From NCBI GenBank assembly GCA_965215995.1, contig OZ244128.1, forward strand, positions 496,001 to 560,000: DNA of 64,000 nucleotides, read 5' to 3'. The notes under the pieces are model-generated. The model was not told the origin of the DNA. It did no database searches and saw only the letters and a list, made by a program, of their open reading frames with translations. Positions within the stretch are counted from its first letter, which is position 1. Each line of letters starts with the position of its first letter. The DNA comes from SZUA-309 sp965215995 (GTDB lineage: Bacteria; Pseudomonadota; Gammaproteobacteria; Pseudomonadales; Azotimanducaceae). A program made the translations under genes and the position numbers. This document shows, piece by piece, positions 1-7,832 of the stretch.

Positions 1-27
1 GGGATCACTGATCTCGACGCGATGAAG

Positions 28-54
28 AAAAAGCCGGCGTTCTGCCGGCTTTTT
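28..54 (+). terminator. Bidirectional Rho-independent terminator
   Basis: A perfect GCCGGC/GCCGGC stem (33-38 with 44-49) has a five-base loop, five As before it and five Ts after it. It can end a plus-strand gene lying left of the window. Read on the minus strand it also serves the bactofilin operon, whose last stop is at 106. Confidence 0.85.
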
Positions 55-105
55 CATGTCTAACCGCCTACCTGTGCTGAGGAGGCGTCGAACAGCCTCA
101 GCGCG

Positions 106-642
106 CTACTCTTCCGGTGATCGCATGGTGACTTTGCCGTTGAAGACCGCCCCGTCCATGATGTTGATACGGCGCATGCGAATATTACCGGTGACCTTAG
201 AGGAAGGCTTGAGCACCACGGAATCTGCGCAGTCCAGATCACCGTCTATCTCGCCTTCGACGATCACCGAATGGGCCGACACCGAGGCTTTGACCCGGCC
301 GCTGCCCGCCACCGTCAGCGCGTGTTCCGGCAGGGATATACTGCCTTCCAGAGTACCTGCCACCAGCAGGTCCTCGGTTGCCTCGAGCTCACCCTTGACG
401 GACATCTTGCTGCCGATGAAGGAACGGGCAGGTGCATTGACCGATTGCTTCTCTGGCGCTTTGATCACCGTTTTCACGGCTGTTGCGATCTGATCCGTCT
501 TGCTCGGCTTCGGCGGTTGCGGTTGCTCGACCGGCGCCGCGGCTTTCGGTCCGGCTGCTTTCCCCGGTGTCTTCATGACCGGATCGGTCTTCCCCTGGGT
601 ACGCTCGGTTTTGGGTTGCTCCGATTGCCACAACTTCTTCAT
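106..642 (-). CDS. Bactofilin family protein (second of pair)
   Basis: This 178-residue protein has a Pro/Lys/Ala-rich tail (residues 1-70) followed by a bactofilin (DUF583/CcmA) right-handed beta-helix at about 73-172, seen as regularly spaced short strands with small and hydrophobic residues (KGELEATEDLLVAGTLEG, VIVEGEIDGDLDCAD). Bactofilins polymerise without nucleotide into membrane-associated filaments that localise cell-envelope enzymes. Its ATG overlaps the stop of the upstream bactofilin as ATGA and is preceded by AGGAGTG, so the pair is probably translated in coupled fashion and may co-polymerise. There is no M23 peptidase next to it, which is a common neighbour elsewhere. Confidence 0.88.
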   Translation of the reverse strand: MKKLWQSEQPKTERTQGKTDPVMKTPGKAAGPKAAAPVEQPQPPKPSKTDQIATAVKTVIKAPEKQSVNAPARSFIGSKMSVKGELEATEDLLVAGTLEGSISLPEHALTVAGSGRVKASVSAHSVIVEGEIDGDLDCADSVVLKPSSKVTGNIRMRRINIMDGAVFNGKVTMRSPEE

Positions 643-1130
643 GTCGCACTCCTCGTGATATTTGTGGTTTTCGATCCGGTTCCGGCCTCTGCTGGCTGGC
701 TCGCCAGCTTCGGCCCTCTGGCCGTTGAGCCTTTCTTGGTAGCGGGTTCTGCTGCGTTCTCGCTGGCCATGATGACTCGACCTTTCATTTTGGCACCTTC
801 TTCCACGGCAAAGCGTCTGGTATGGATATCCCCTTCGACCTTTCCGCTGGCATCGATTCGAACCCGATCCTCGCCGTGCAGGTTGCCGGTGACGGTTCCA
901 CGCACCTGAATTTCCCTGGCCTTGATCTCTGCCTGGATTGATCCCTGCTCGTCGACCAGCACGTGCTTGCCGTGCTCGATGACGCCCTCAACCCTGCCTC
1001 TGATCGTCAGCGTGTCGTCCGAGTCCTTGATCGTCCCCCGAATGACGACGCCTGGCCCGATCAGGGAGGTGAGAAGCCGTGATGTGCCGGGCGCGCCGCC
1101 ATCCGGCCCCCTCCGATGAGCTTCGTCCAT
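639..1130 (-). CDS. Bactofilin family protein (first of pair)
   Basis: The chosen start is the ATG at 1130, giving 163 residues and an AAGGGA ribosome site; the longer reading frame upstream has no bactofilin-like sequence. The beta-helix domain covers about residues 22-112 (GVVIRGTIKDSDDTLTIRG, VRGTVTGNLHGEDRVRID). A low-complexity Ala/Thr/Lys-rich C-terminal tail follows. The partner downstream carries its tail at the N-terminus, so the two filaments expose opposite disordered ends. Role: a cytoskeletal scaffold at the inner membrane, inferred from the family. Confidence 0.85.
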   Translation of the reverse strand: MDEAHRRGPDGGAPGTSRLLTSLIGPGVVIRGTIKDSDDTLTIRGRVEGVIEHGKHVLVDEQGSIQAEIKAREIQVRGTVTGNLHGEDRVRIDASGKVEGDIHTRRFAVEEGAKMKGRVIMASENAAEPATKKGSTARGPKLASQPAEAGTGSKTTNITRSAT

Positions 1131-1272
1131 GTTTTCGATCCCTTTGTATGCGCTGTGCGGTTTTGTGTGTCCCGATAGCCAGAGCTGGCTCCGACCAATA
1201 ACATAAGGCTGACTGAGGAACTGCATGAGTTCAAGCGGACGAACGTAAGCTTGACGCAAAAGAATTTCTGGA

Positions 1273-1965
1273 TTGGACTTGAGCAAGCGCGACCACAACG
1301 AGAAGCCTGAGCGGGCACTGAATACTGCCCGGCTTCGCCGGTTGATCCGTCGAGCCGCGGCCCTGCAGGGGGAGCTCGCCGAATCGGCGGACGCCTTCTT
1401 TGCTGCTCGGCCATTCAGGATGATCGCAGAGTCCTCGGCAGCAGAGCCCGGCAGGGACGTCTACTCTTTCAGAATGGATCGGCCGGTACCCCGGAAGATC
1501 CACCGGTTGGCAAAGCGGCTTCTCAGGGTGCTGAGGCGGATCGCCGCTGTACTCCCGGAACGCCCTGTTGACGGCGCCCTGGAGAAAGTCCGGTGCCATG
1601 ACGTGCCTTTTTTCGGCCCCGCCCTGGTGCCCGGCGCCCGGGCAGCGACAGAGCTTAAGCTGGACGGCAAATCCTTGCCTGGGGCAGCCATCAGCGCCCC
1701 GACCTGGTCGCCGAGCACGAGTGAGATCTCCGTCGTCGGCCAGGATCCGGAAGGCGGGCTCAGCGGACGGGTGGAGGTGCGTTTTCAGCTGGAGCTGCCC
1801 GGCCAGGACCATGAGGCACCCCGGCAGTCGGTCGTTGCCCTGACGGGGGCTGCCATCTGGGAGGCCGAGCAGCTTCTGGAGAGAGTCGGCGCGGCGCAGA
1901 ATCGGCCAGCGCCGGTGCAAGCAGGCCGACACCCGGACCACGCCAGGGAGGATCGCTCAGCTTGA
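1273..1965 (+). CDS. Hypothetical protein
   Basis: The frame is open for 230 codons with strong third-position G/C preference like its neighbours, which argues that it is coding rather than a shadow; the antisense frame over the same stretch reads as proline/arginine-rich noise. The N-terminal third is Arg/Leu-rich and helical, and the C-terminal half looks like a mixed beta/helix fold (SEISVVGQDPEGG, then VEVRFQLELPG). I do not recognise a family. The start is uncertain: no ATG lies near the 5' end, TTG at 1273 or 1279 is possible and no good ribosome site is visible. It precedes the metallopeptidase by 49 bases on the same strand. Confidence 0.5.
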   Translation: MDLSKRDHNEKPERALNTARLRRLIRRAAALQGELAESADAFFAARPFRMIAESSAAEPGRDVYSFRMDRPVPRKIHRLAKRLLRVLRRIAAVLPERPVDGALEKVRCHDVPFFGPALVPGARAATELKLDGKSLPGAAISAPTWSPSTSEISVVGQDPEGGLSGRVEVRFQLELPGQDHEAPRQSVVALTGAAIWEAEQLLERVGAAQNRPAPVQAGRHPDHAREDRSA

Positions 1966-2014
1966 GCAGTCGTAGACGTGTCGTTCAGCCGCAACTCAAC
2001 AAGGAGGTTCAGGA

Positions 2015-2926
2015 ATGGTGCAATGGCGCGGGCGTAGACAGAGCTCGAATGTAGAGGACCAGCGCGGACGCTCCTCCGGCGGTCGAATGCGCATGGGTCG
2101 CGGTGGTGGCGGCCTCAAGCTGACCGGGGGCTTAGGAACGATCCTGCTCATTGCCTTGGTGTATCTCTCTGGCGGTGATCTCGGCCAGATCCTGGGACTG
2201 TTGCTGGGCGGCGAACAAGGCCCGGTGGTCAGCCAACGCGCGCCTGAATCAATCGGCCCGGTCGGGAACGACGACGCCGCCCAATTCGTGTCGGTGATCC
2301 TTGCTGATACCGAAGATACCTGGGGTGATGTGTTCAGGCGTCATGGTGGCCGCTACCCCGAGCCCAAGCTCAGGCTCTTCAGCGACGGCGTCAGCTCGGC
2401 CTGCGGTTACAACACCGCTGCTGTCGGGCCGTTTTACTGTCCGGGAGATCAGCGCGTGTACCTGGACCTCACGTTCTTCGAGCAACTACGTCAGCTCGGT
2501 GCGCCCGGCGACTTCGCGCAGGCTTATGTCATCGGCCATGAGATCGGGCACCACGTTCAGAATGTCACCGGTGTGCTCAACGCGGTGCAAGCCATGAAAC
2601 GCGGTCGGACGCAGGAACAGGCGAACCGGCTACAGGTGCTCGTTGAGCTGCAAGCCGATTGCTACGCGGGCCTTTGGGCACACCACGCGGAGAACCAGCG
2701 CGACCTGCTGGAGCATGGTGATGTGGAAGAAGGTCTGAAAGCGGCCGCATCGATCGGCGATGACAACCTCATGCGGCGAGCGGGACGCGCAGTGCGACCG
2801 GAGGCGTTTACTCACGGGTCTTCAGAACAACGCGTCGAGTGGTTCCGCAAAGGCATGCAAACGGGTGAGCTGGAGGCGTGTGATACCTTCCGTGCCGCAG
2901 GGCTCGACCTTGGAGCACGGGGCTAG
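2015..2926 (+). CDS. ypfJ: YpfJ-type neutral zinc metallopeptidase
   Basis: This 303-residue protein belongs to the putative neutral zinc metallopeptidase family (PF04228, E. coli YpfJ). A Gly/Arg-rich cytoplasmic N-terminus carries the family's typical KLTGGLG motif. One membrane helix follows (about 38-65), then a periplasmic domain with the zinc motif HEIGH at 175-179 and the downstream acidic ligand region (QADCYAGLWAHHAE). The ribosome site AAGGAGG lies just ahead of the ATG. The substrate of the family is unknown. The methyltransferase begins nine bases after the stop, so they are probably co-transcribed. Confidence 0.9.
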   Translation: MVQWRGRRQSSNVEDQRGRSSGGRMRMGRGGGGLKLTGGLGTILLIALVYLSGGDLGQILGLLLGGEQGPVVSQRAPESIGPVGNDDAAQFVSVILADTEDTWGDVFRRHGGRYPEPKLRLFSDGVSSACGYNTAAVGPFYCPGDQRVYLDLTFFEQLRQLGAPGDFAQAYVIGHEIGHHVQNVTGVLNAVQAMKRGRTQEQANRLQVLVELQADCYAGLWAHHAENQRDLLEHGDVEEGLKAAASIGDDNLMRRAGRAVRPEAFTHGSSEQRVEWFRKGMQTGELEACDTFRAAGLDLGARG

Positions 2927-2934
2927 GGAGGGTT

Positions 2935-3669
2935 ATGCCCATACTTAGCCCCAACGAGGATGCGTTCGGCCAAGCGCTCTTAGATCACTTCGAAGGACGT
3001 TCAGCCGAGAACCTGACGCTCGAAACCGATGCGGGCACGAAGTCTCCCGCCATGCCTGCATCGTGGTTCTTTGAGCCACCTGATCGCTGGGAACAATGGG
3101 AGCGAGACAATCTCGACAACGCCGACGGTCCCGTTCTCGATCTCGGCGCCGGTGCCGGCCGCGCCTCGTTGTACATGCAGGAGCGTGGGCATGAAGTCGT
3201 TGCCGTCGATAACTCACCGGGCGCGATTCAGGTCTGCAAGGCACGCGGCGTCGTAGATGCCCGGCTTCACGACTTCGCTGAAACATTGCCGAACGACAAG
3301 CTCTGGCGCACAGTGCTACTGCTTTGCGGCAACTTCGGGCTTGCCGGAAGTTGGCAGGGTACGCGCCGGATGCTCTCGCAACTGCACGACATCTGCGCCG
3401 ACGGTGCTGTCCTGCTTGCGGATACCGTTGATCCAACAGTGATGACCGATCCTGATGTGCAGAACTATCAGAAGCGGATGGCCGCGAAGGGGGAGTACGT
3501 TGGCAACGTGACGCTACGGCTGATCTATGGCCAGACCGAAAGCCCATGGTGGGATCTGACCAACGTCCTCATTGCGGACGTGCCTCGACTCATCGAGGGG
3601 ACCGGGTGGACCTTGGCAGAGCACCATGTTGGTGGAGTGGATCACTACCTGAAACTTTGCCGTGAGTGA
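2935..3669 (+). CDS. Class I SAM-dependent methyltransferase
   Basis: The protein has 244 residues. Motif I, the SAM-binding loop, is VLDLGAGAGRASLYM at about 67-81, and the acidic residue ending strand 2 is in VVAVDNSPGA (about 92-101). The N-terminal 50 residues and the C-terminal FAD-free tail resemble class I small-molecule methyltransferases; the substrate cannot be told. The ribosome site AGGGAGGG overlaps the stop region of the peptidase gene. The TIR-TPR gene starts 44 bases downstream on the same strand, so this is plausibly a three-gene unit. Confidence 0.82.
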   Translation: MPILSPNEDAFGQALLDHFEGRSAENLTLETDAGTKSPAMPASWFFEPPDRWEQWERDNLDNADGPVLDLGAGAGRASLYMQERGHEVVAVDNSPGAIQVCKARGVVDARLHDFAETLPNDKLWRTVLLLCGNFGLAGSWQGTRRMLSQLHDICADGAVLLADTVDPTVMTDPDVQNYQKRMAAKGEYVGNVTLRLIYGQTESPWWDLTNVLIADVPRLIEGTGWTLAEHHVGGVDHYLKLCRE

Positions 3670-3713
3670 CCAATGGTGGCCGGGAAAAGATCCCCGGTAG
3701 GAGCAAGCTTGGA

Positions 3714-5579
3714 ATGACCTCTCATGCAGCGTTCCGCTACAGGTCATTCATCAGTTACTGCCACGAAGATCGAGCGGCCGCGGTCCGCTTGCATCGATGG
3801 CTGGAGCGATTCCACGTACCGCCGGACATTGCCGGACAGCGGGGCATCACCTCACTTGCACCGATCTTCCTCGATCAGCGGGATCTCCTGCCATCTTCCA
3901 GCTTGCCCTTCGAGATCGAGCAAGCGCTCAGCGCTTCAGAGTCCCTGATCGTGGTCTGCTCACCTGCATCCGCTGCCTCAACTTGGGTCAATCAGGAAGT
4001 GGTGTTCTTCCACCGGCTCGGACGTGGCGCACGAACCTTTTGCGTGCTTGTCAAAGGAGAACCGATTGACGCCGTGCCTCCGGCGATCTTCGAACTGCTT
4101 GATGAGCCACTAGCGGCTGATGCCCGCGGCCTACGCGCCCGTCGCCGCGGCTACCGGCGCCTGGCTGCGGCACTACTGGAAGTTCCGCTGAAAGCACTCA
4201 CCTCCCCTCGAGCGCGGACTGGAGCGAAGAAGGCGACACCGGTCCATCCTCCTCTGAGTGCCGGTGCCGATCTGGTCCAGCGTCGTCAGGCGGCTGAGGC
4301 CATGCTTCTCCATAGCGGCGCCGCAGAAACCGAGGTGCGGGTCGGGATCGGCCAGGGCCTCGACGTCATCACCACACCGGACGTTCCCGAAGAGGTCCGT
4401 GCGAGGATGCTCCAGACCGTTGGCGAGTCCTTTCAGCGTCTTGGAGAGTTCGATCGAGCTCTGGCGTCGTTGACACAAGCTCTCTCCCTGCACCGCCAAG
4501 GCAGTGCCGATGACGGCATCGAGATTGCCAGGTGCCTGCATGGCATAGCGCTGGCACTTCGCGATCTCGACCGAGAAGGCGAAGCACTCAAGGCGGCAGA
4601 GCAGTCGCTCGTGATCAAGCGCCGGGTGCTCGGCGAAACGCACGTTGGCACCGCCGATGCGCTTAGCTTGTACGCAAATCTGCTCGTCGGTGGCGGGGAG
4701 TACGAGCAAGGACTGGCCCTGGCAGCCAGGGCGGTGGATCTCTGCGCCGTACAGCCCGATGGCGAGGACTACGCGCACGCGCTTTTTGATCAAGGGACTC
4801 TGCTACGTTTTGCCGGTCGGCTGGATGAGGCTCTCGCGATTCTCGAACGCTCCGCACAGCTGCATCGAGATCTCTACGGTCGACTGGATCCCCGCTATGC
4901 CACCGCGCTGAACGCGCGTGCCCTGTGCTTGCGAGAGCTTGGCGAGCTCGACGCCGCGATCGAGGGCTACGAGCAGGTTCTCCATATCTACAGGCGACTC
5001 TATACGGAAGCCCATCCGGAAACGGCCCGTGCCCTCAACAACTACGCGGTGGCGCTCGAGAGTCGCGGTGAGATTCACGCTGCTCGGGAGCACTACGAGC
5101 TTGCGGTAGCCCAATGGCGTACCACGGTGGGTGAGGATCATGGTGAAACCCTTGGCACTCGACACCTCCTGGCCCGCTTGCTTCTCGAGGCCGGTCACCT
5201 GGATCTGGCTGGGCGTGAGCTCGACGACATAATCGCTCGTGCTGACGCGATCCAAGAGGGGACCTATCGCGTGCTTGCCGGCCATGCCCGGGTCACGCGT
5301 GCTCAGGCATATCAGAAGGCGGGCGATCTGAGTCAAGCAGAACGCGTCGCCCGCGATGCTGTGCAGAGTCTCGATAGCGCATTGCCGGAAAACCACTGGC
5401 GCCTGGTCCGCGCCATGCGCATCCTCGGCGAGATTCTCATCGCTCGGGGTGCTTTTGAGGATGCCGCTGACTGGCTCTCGAGTGCGGAGAAGGCTCTAGA
5501 CAGGCACGAGCACCGCGTGGAACGGCTGCGAATTGCTTACGCAAAGGCAACCCTGACTCGGACATTGGAAGGAACCTAG
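3714..5579 (+). CDS. TIR domain-TPR protein
   Basis: The protein is 621 residues from the ATG at 3714, which follows AGGAG; a GTG at 3666 is a poorer choice. Residues 8-165 form a bacterial TIR domain: FISYCHEDR (12-20), the FLDQRDL box (about 52-58) and STWVNQE (89-95). In NAD-cleaving TIR domains the last motif carries the catalytic Glu, here E95. Residues ~210-615 are repeated helical TPRs of the kinesin-light-chain type, with G-(E/R)-x-(D/H)-A repeats such as LGEFDRALASLTQALSLH. TPRs presumably sense or bind a partner and TIR is the effector. There is no signal peptide or membrane segment, so it is cytoplasmic. NADase activity is an inference. Confidence 0.88.
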   Translation: MTSHAAFRYRSFISYCHEDRAAAVRLHRWLERFHVPPDIAGQRGITSLAPIFLDQRDLLPSSSLPFEIEQALSASESLIVVCSPASAASTWVNQEVVFFHRLGRGARTFCVLVKGEPIDAVPPAIFELLDEPLAADARGLRARRRGYRRLAAALLEVPLKALTSPRARTGAKKATPVHPPLSAGADLVQRRQAAEAMLLHSGAAETEVRVGIGQGLDVITTPDVPEEVRARMLQTVGESFQRLGEFDRALASLTQALSLHRQGSADDGIEIARCLHGIALALRDLDREGEALKAAEQSLVIKRRVLGETHVGTADALSLYANLLVGGGEYEQGLALAARAVDLCAVQPDGEDYAHALFDQGTLLRFAGRLDEALAILERSAQLHRDLYGRLDPRYATALNARALCLRELGELDAAIEGYEQVLHIYRRLYTEAHPETARALNNYAVALESRGEIHAAREHYELAVAQWRTTVGEDHGETLGTRHLLARLLLEAGHLDLAGRELDDIIARADAIQEGTYRVLAGHARVTRAQAYQKAGDLSQAERVARDAVQSLDSALPENHWRLVRAMRILGEILIARGAFEDAADWLSSAEKALDRHEHRVERLRIAYAKATLTRTLEGT

Positions 5580-5633
5580 TCCAGCTGCCGCAGCAGGCTA
5601 CTGCTGCCTTGGCAGGTCACCGCCTGGTCCGGG

Positions 5634-5936
5634 TTACAGCACCTGCTCAAACAGCTCCAGGTTCGGCGGCCCGAGATAGGTCCCCTTCGGCGCGTTCGCT
5701 TGAGCGTGCGCTTTGCGGAAATTCTCCGACTGCGTCCAGGCATCAAACGCATCCTTTGACGCCCACACGGAGTGGGAGGCGTAAAGCGTCTGATTTTCAT
5801 CAGACGCCCCTTTCAGGAGCGCGAAAGAAACGAAGCCCGGCACCTCGGCCAGGAACGTCTCCCGCTCGCGCCAGATTTTCTCGAATCCCTCTTCCATGCC
5901 AGGCGCTATAGCGAAGCGGTTCATTGCCAGATACAT
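5634..5936 (-). CDS. Antibiotic biosynthesis monooxygenase (ABM) domain protein
   Basis: This 100-residue single-domain protein has the ferredoxin-like ABM fold seen in IsdG/HmoB-like heme-degrading enzymes and quinol monooxygenases. Visible elements are NRFAIAPGMEEGFEKIWRER (5-24), the VPGFVSFALLKG strand (about 31-42), a Trp-containing helix (VWASKDAFDAW) and a C-terminal strand. The start MYLAMNRF at 5936 follows AGGAGG with nine bases of spacing; the longer upstream frame is not coding-like. Heme degradation versus another substrate cannot be decided. The exported-protein gene at 5959-6339 lies directly upstream on the same strand. Confidence 0.82.
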   Translation of the reverse strand: MYLAMNRFAIAPGMEEGFEKIWRERETFLAEVPGFVSFALLKGASDENQTLYASHSVWASKDAFDAWTQSENFRKAHAQANAPKGTYLGPPNLELFEQVL

Positions 5937-5958
5937 CCTTCTTTGCCTCCTCTTATCT

Positions 5959-6339
5959 CTAGGGATCCGGGGTGACTGCGTCGAGCAGCGCCGCGCGGTA
6001 GTCCTGGTAGCGCACCATCTGCTCCTCGGTGAGAAATTCCTGCATGCGCTTGTCCATTTCCCGGGCCAGTGAATTGCGCGCTCTCTGCACCGAGGTCTCG
6101 ATACCCGCATCGGCACGGCGGATGATGCGTCGGGATTCATCGCGATAGTCCTCGAGAAAGATCCTTACGCTTTCCCGAAAAGGACCAAGCTGCGCTTCCG
6201 ACATGCCGATGTTCATGGCGGCGGCGACCACCTCGTCAGACAACCAGGCCGGCCTTTCCAGTTCTTCCGGATGTACGCCCGGTGACGCCAGCAACAGAAC
6301 CATCAACCCGGCCAGACCAATCATCAGGTAACGACCCAT
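5959..6339 (-). CDS. Small exported helical protein
   Basis: The 126-residue protein begins with a signal peptide (MGRYLMIGLAGLMVLLLASPGVHP). The mature part is charged and helical with a TEEQMVRYQDYRAAL segment, reminiscent of the LTxxQ helices of CpxP/Spy-type periplasmic chaperones. The similarity is loose and I do not claim homology. It lies 22 bases upstream of the ABM-domain gene and may be co-transcribed with it. It is divergent from the SDR gene at 6443. Confidence 0.65.
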   Translation of the reverse strand: MGRYLMIGLAGLMVLLLASPGVHPEELERPAWLSDEVVAAAMNIGMSEAQLGPFRESVRIFLEDYRDESRRIIRRADAGIETSVQRARNSLAREMDKRMQEFLTEEQMVRYQDYRAALLDAVTPDP

Positions 6340-6442
6340 CTGCAGCCTCTCTTACTACGCTGCCGCCATTTTAACGCATTGGCAGAAGCCTCTGCGCGCG
6401 GTTAACCTCCCGGAGCATCTGCACTTCTGGAGACAAGCAGTC

Positions 6443-7135
6443 ATGGCAACAGGCAACGGCCGGCTGGCCGGGAAGCGGGTGGTGATCACTCAGGCAGACG
6501 ATTACATGGGTCCGGCCACTGCCGAGCTCTTCGCGGAGGAAGGTGCCACCGTCATCGCCGACGCCAGGGATCTCACAACGCCAGGCGCCTGCGAGGCGCT
6601 GATCGACGAATCCGGTGAGATCGACATACTGGTGGCAAACCTGGCCTCCGAGAACTTCAGCGGCATCGCCGCCACTGAGCTGGCAGACGAAGACTGGGCG
6701 AAGACCTTCGATATGATGGTGCACCCGCTACACCGCTTGACCAGAGCCGTGCTGCCACAGATGCAGGCCAGGAAGCGGGGCAAGATCATCGTTTACGGCA
6801 GCGCCACCGCGCTGAAAGGGCTGAAGACGGTCGCTGCATACAGTGCCGCCCGGGCAGCTCAGGTCGGTTACGTGCAATCTGTTGGGGTGGAAGTCGCGCC
6901 AGACAACGTCCAGGTAAACCTGATCGCCCAGAACTACGTGGAGAATCCTGTTTACTACCCCGCCGAGCTCAAGGAGAACGAACGATTCATGAGCTCGCTG
7001 CGCCGCCAGGTGCCGCTCGGTCGTCTGGCCACCGCCCGGGAAGATGCGCAATTCGCCCTGTTCCTGGCCAGTGATGAAAGCGACTTCTTCGTTGGTCAGG
7101 CTATTCCGTTTTCCGGCGGTTGGATTCAGCGGTAG
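6443..7135 (+). CDS. SDR family oxidoreductase
   Basis: The 230-residue protein follows the short-chain dehydrogenase fold: a Rossmann N-terminus (KRVVITQADDYMGPATAELF), the LVANLASEN region in place of NNAG, a Ser at YGSATALKG and the active-site Tyr in YSAARAAQVGYVQ. The usual YxxxK is altered: the catalytic Lys position is Ala (Y-S-A-A-R), with Arg next to it. The glycine-rich TGxxxGxG loop is also degenerate (TQADDYMG). NAD(P) binding and activity are therefore doubtful, as in known halohydrin-dehalogenase-like or atypical SDRs. GGAGA precedes the ATG. Confidence 0.8.
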   Translation: MATGNGRLAGKRVVITQADDYMGPATAELFAEEGATVIADARDLTTPGACEALIDESGEIDILVANLASENFSGIAATELADEDWAKTFDMMVHPLHRLTRAVLPQMQARKRGKIIVYGSATALKGLKTVAAYSAARAAQVGYVQSVGVEVAPDNVQVNLIAQNYVENPVYYPAELKENERFMSSLRRQVPLGRLATAREDAQFALFLASDESDFFVGQAIPFSGGWIQR

Positions 7136-7189
7136 CGATGCTCGCTCCGGCAGGTTGATCGTCAGGCCATTCCGATCTTCGGACCCAGG

Positions 7190-7690
7190 TTATCCTCCCA
7201 TAGCCTGCAACTGCTCGTCGACAATCGCATAGCCGGCCCCCCAGCCGCCGCCCATGTTGTCTTTCATCCGGGCGAAGCAGGCAATCTCTTCAGCGGTCGC
7301 CTGCAGAGGCACCTGCGAGAGACGTACGCTTGTCTTCGAACCTTCCATGGGGTTGAACGTCACCGTGGTAAGCAGCAGCGCCGGCCAATCCGGCATCATC
7401 GGGTTAGCCACCGGATTCCACGCTTCATCCACAGAAGAGAAGTGATGCCAGACCAGCTTTTCCGGCGCCAGCACTTCCTTGAACACCACCTTCTGGTAGC
7501 TCGACCCTTGCTCCATCTTCATCTCGTTCAGCCACACACCCTCCGGCTCCAGCTCAAAGCGATGAATGACCGTCTCGACGTTCGGTCCGTACCACTGGGC
7601 CAGGAGCTCAGGATCCGTCCAGGCCTTCCAGACCAGTTCAGCAGGCGCATCGAAGACACGATCCAGCACGAATTCCGGTAGATCACTCAT
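7190..7690 (-). CDS. SRPBCC (AHSA1-like) family protein
   Basis: This 166-residue protein is a START/AHSA1-type ligand-binding fold. The family N-terminal motif is present (LDRVFDAPAELVWKAWTDPE, then LLAQWYGP), as are the LEPEGVWLNEM strand and the C-terminal helix with MGGGWGAGYA. The start MSDLPEF at 7690 is preceded by GGGGAGG; the five-residue longer form is less likely. Such proteins bind hydrophobic ligands or help cyclise or modify polyketides; no specific function can be given. It is transcribed away from the LexA-box region across 100 bases holding a 12-bp tandem repeat. Confidence 0.85.
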   Translation of the reverse strand: MSDLPEFVLDRVFDAPAELVWKAWTDPELLAQWYGPNVETVIHRFELEPEGVWLNEMKMEQGSSYQKVVFKEVLAPEKLVWHHFSSVDEAWNPVANPMMPDWPALLLTTVTFNPMEGSKTSVRLSQVPLQATAEEIACFARMKDNMGGGWGAGYAIVDEQLQAMGG

Positions 7691-7702
7691 CAGTTTCCTC
7701 CC

Positions 7703-7750
7703 CACAGTGCTATTAACAGTGCTATTAACAGTGCTATGAACAGTGCTATG
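7703..7750. repeat. Four tandem 12-bp repeats
   Basis: Four head-to-tail copies of AACAGTGCTATK occur (7703-7714, 7715-7726, 7727-7738, 7739-7750). The first differs at one base and the last two end in G instead of T. The array fills the 5' side of the SRPBCC gene, beginning 13 bases from its ATG, so it lies in the mRNA leader or promoter. Confidence 0.9.
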
Positions 7751-7790
7751 AGATGACGATGGTCCACTGTCCTGAACCGGATTAATAGAG

Positions 7791-7810
7791 TACTGTATAT
7801 ATATACAGAT
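7791..7810 (+). promoter_or_regulatory. LexA-binding SOS box
   Basis: TACTG, ten alternating TA bases, CAG and AT match the E. coli LexA consensus (TACTG-(TA)5-CAGTA) in 18 of 20 positions. The core 7793-7808 is a perfect 16-bp palindrome. It lies 12 bases before an AGGAGG and about 22 bases before the putative start of the small gene at 7833, so its TA-rich centre may also be the -10 region. It could in principle act on the divergent gene at 7690 too, but that start is 100 bases away. Confidence 0.85.
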
Positions 7811-7832
7811 TGGAAACGACTAGGAGGACGCT

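Noticed and set aside
1150..1320. Plus-strand open frame before the hypothetical gene
   Set aside because: It has no start codon or ribosome site and stops shortly inside the gene in another frame.
1231..1941. Long minus-strand ORF opposite the hypothetical gene
   Set aside because: It is Pro/Arg/Gly-rich noise, and codon bias favours the plus-strand frame. It also overlaps the bactofilin promoter region.
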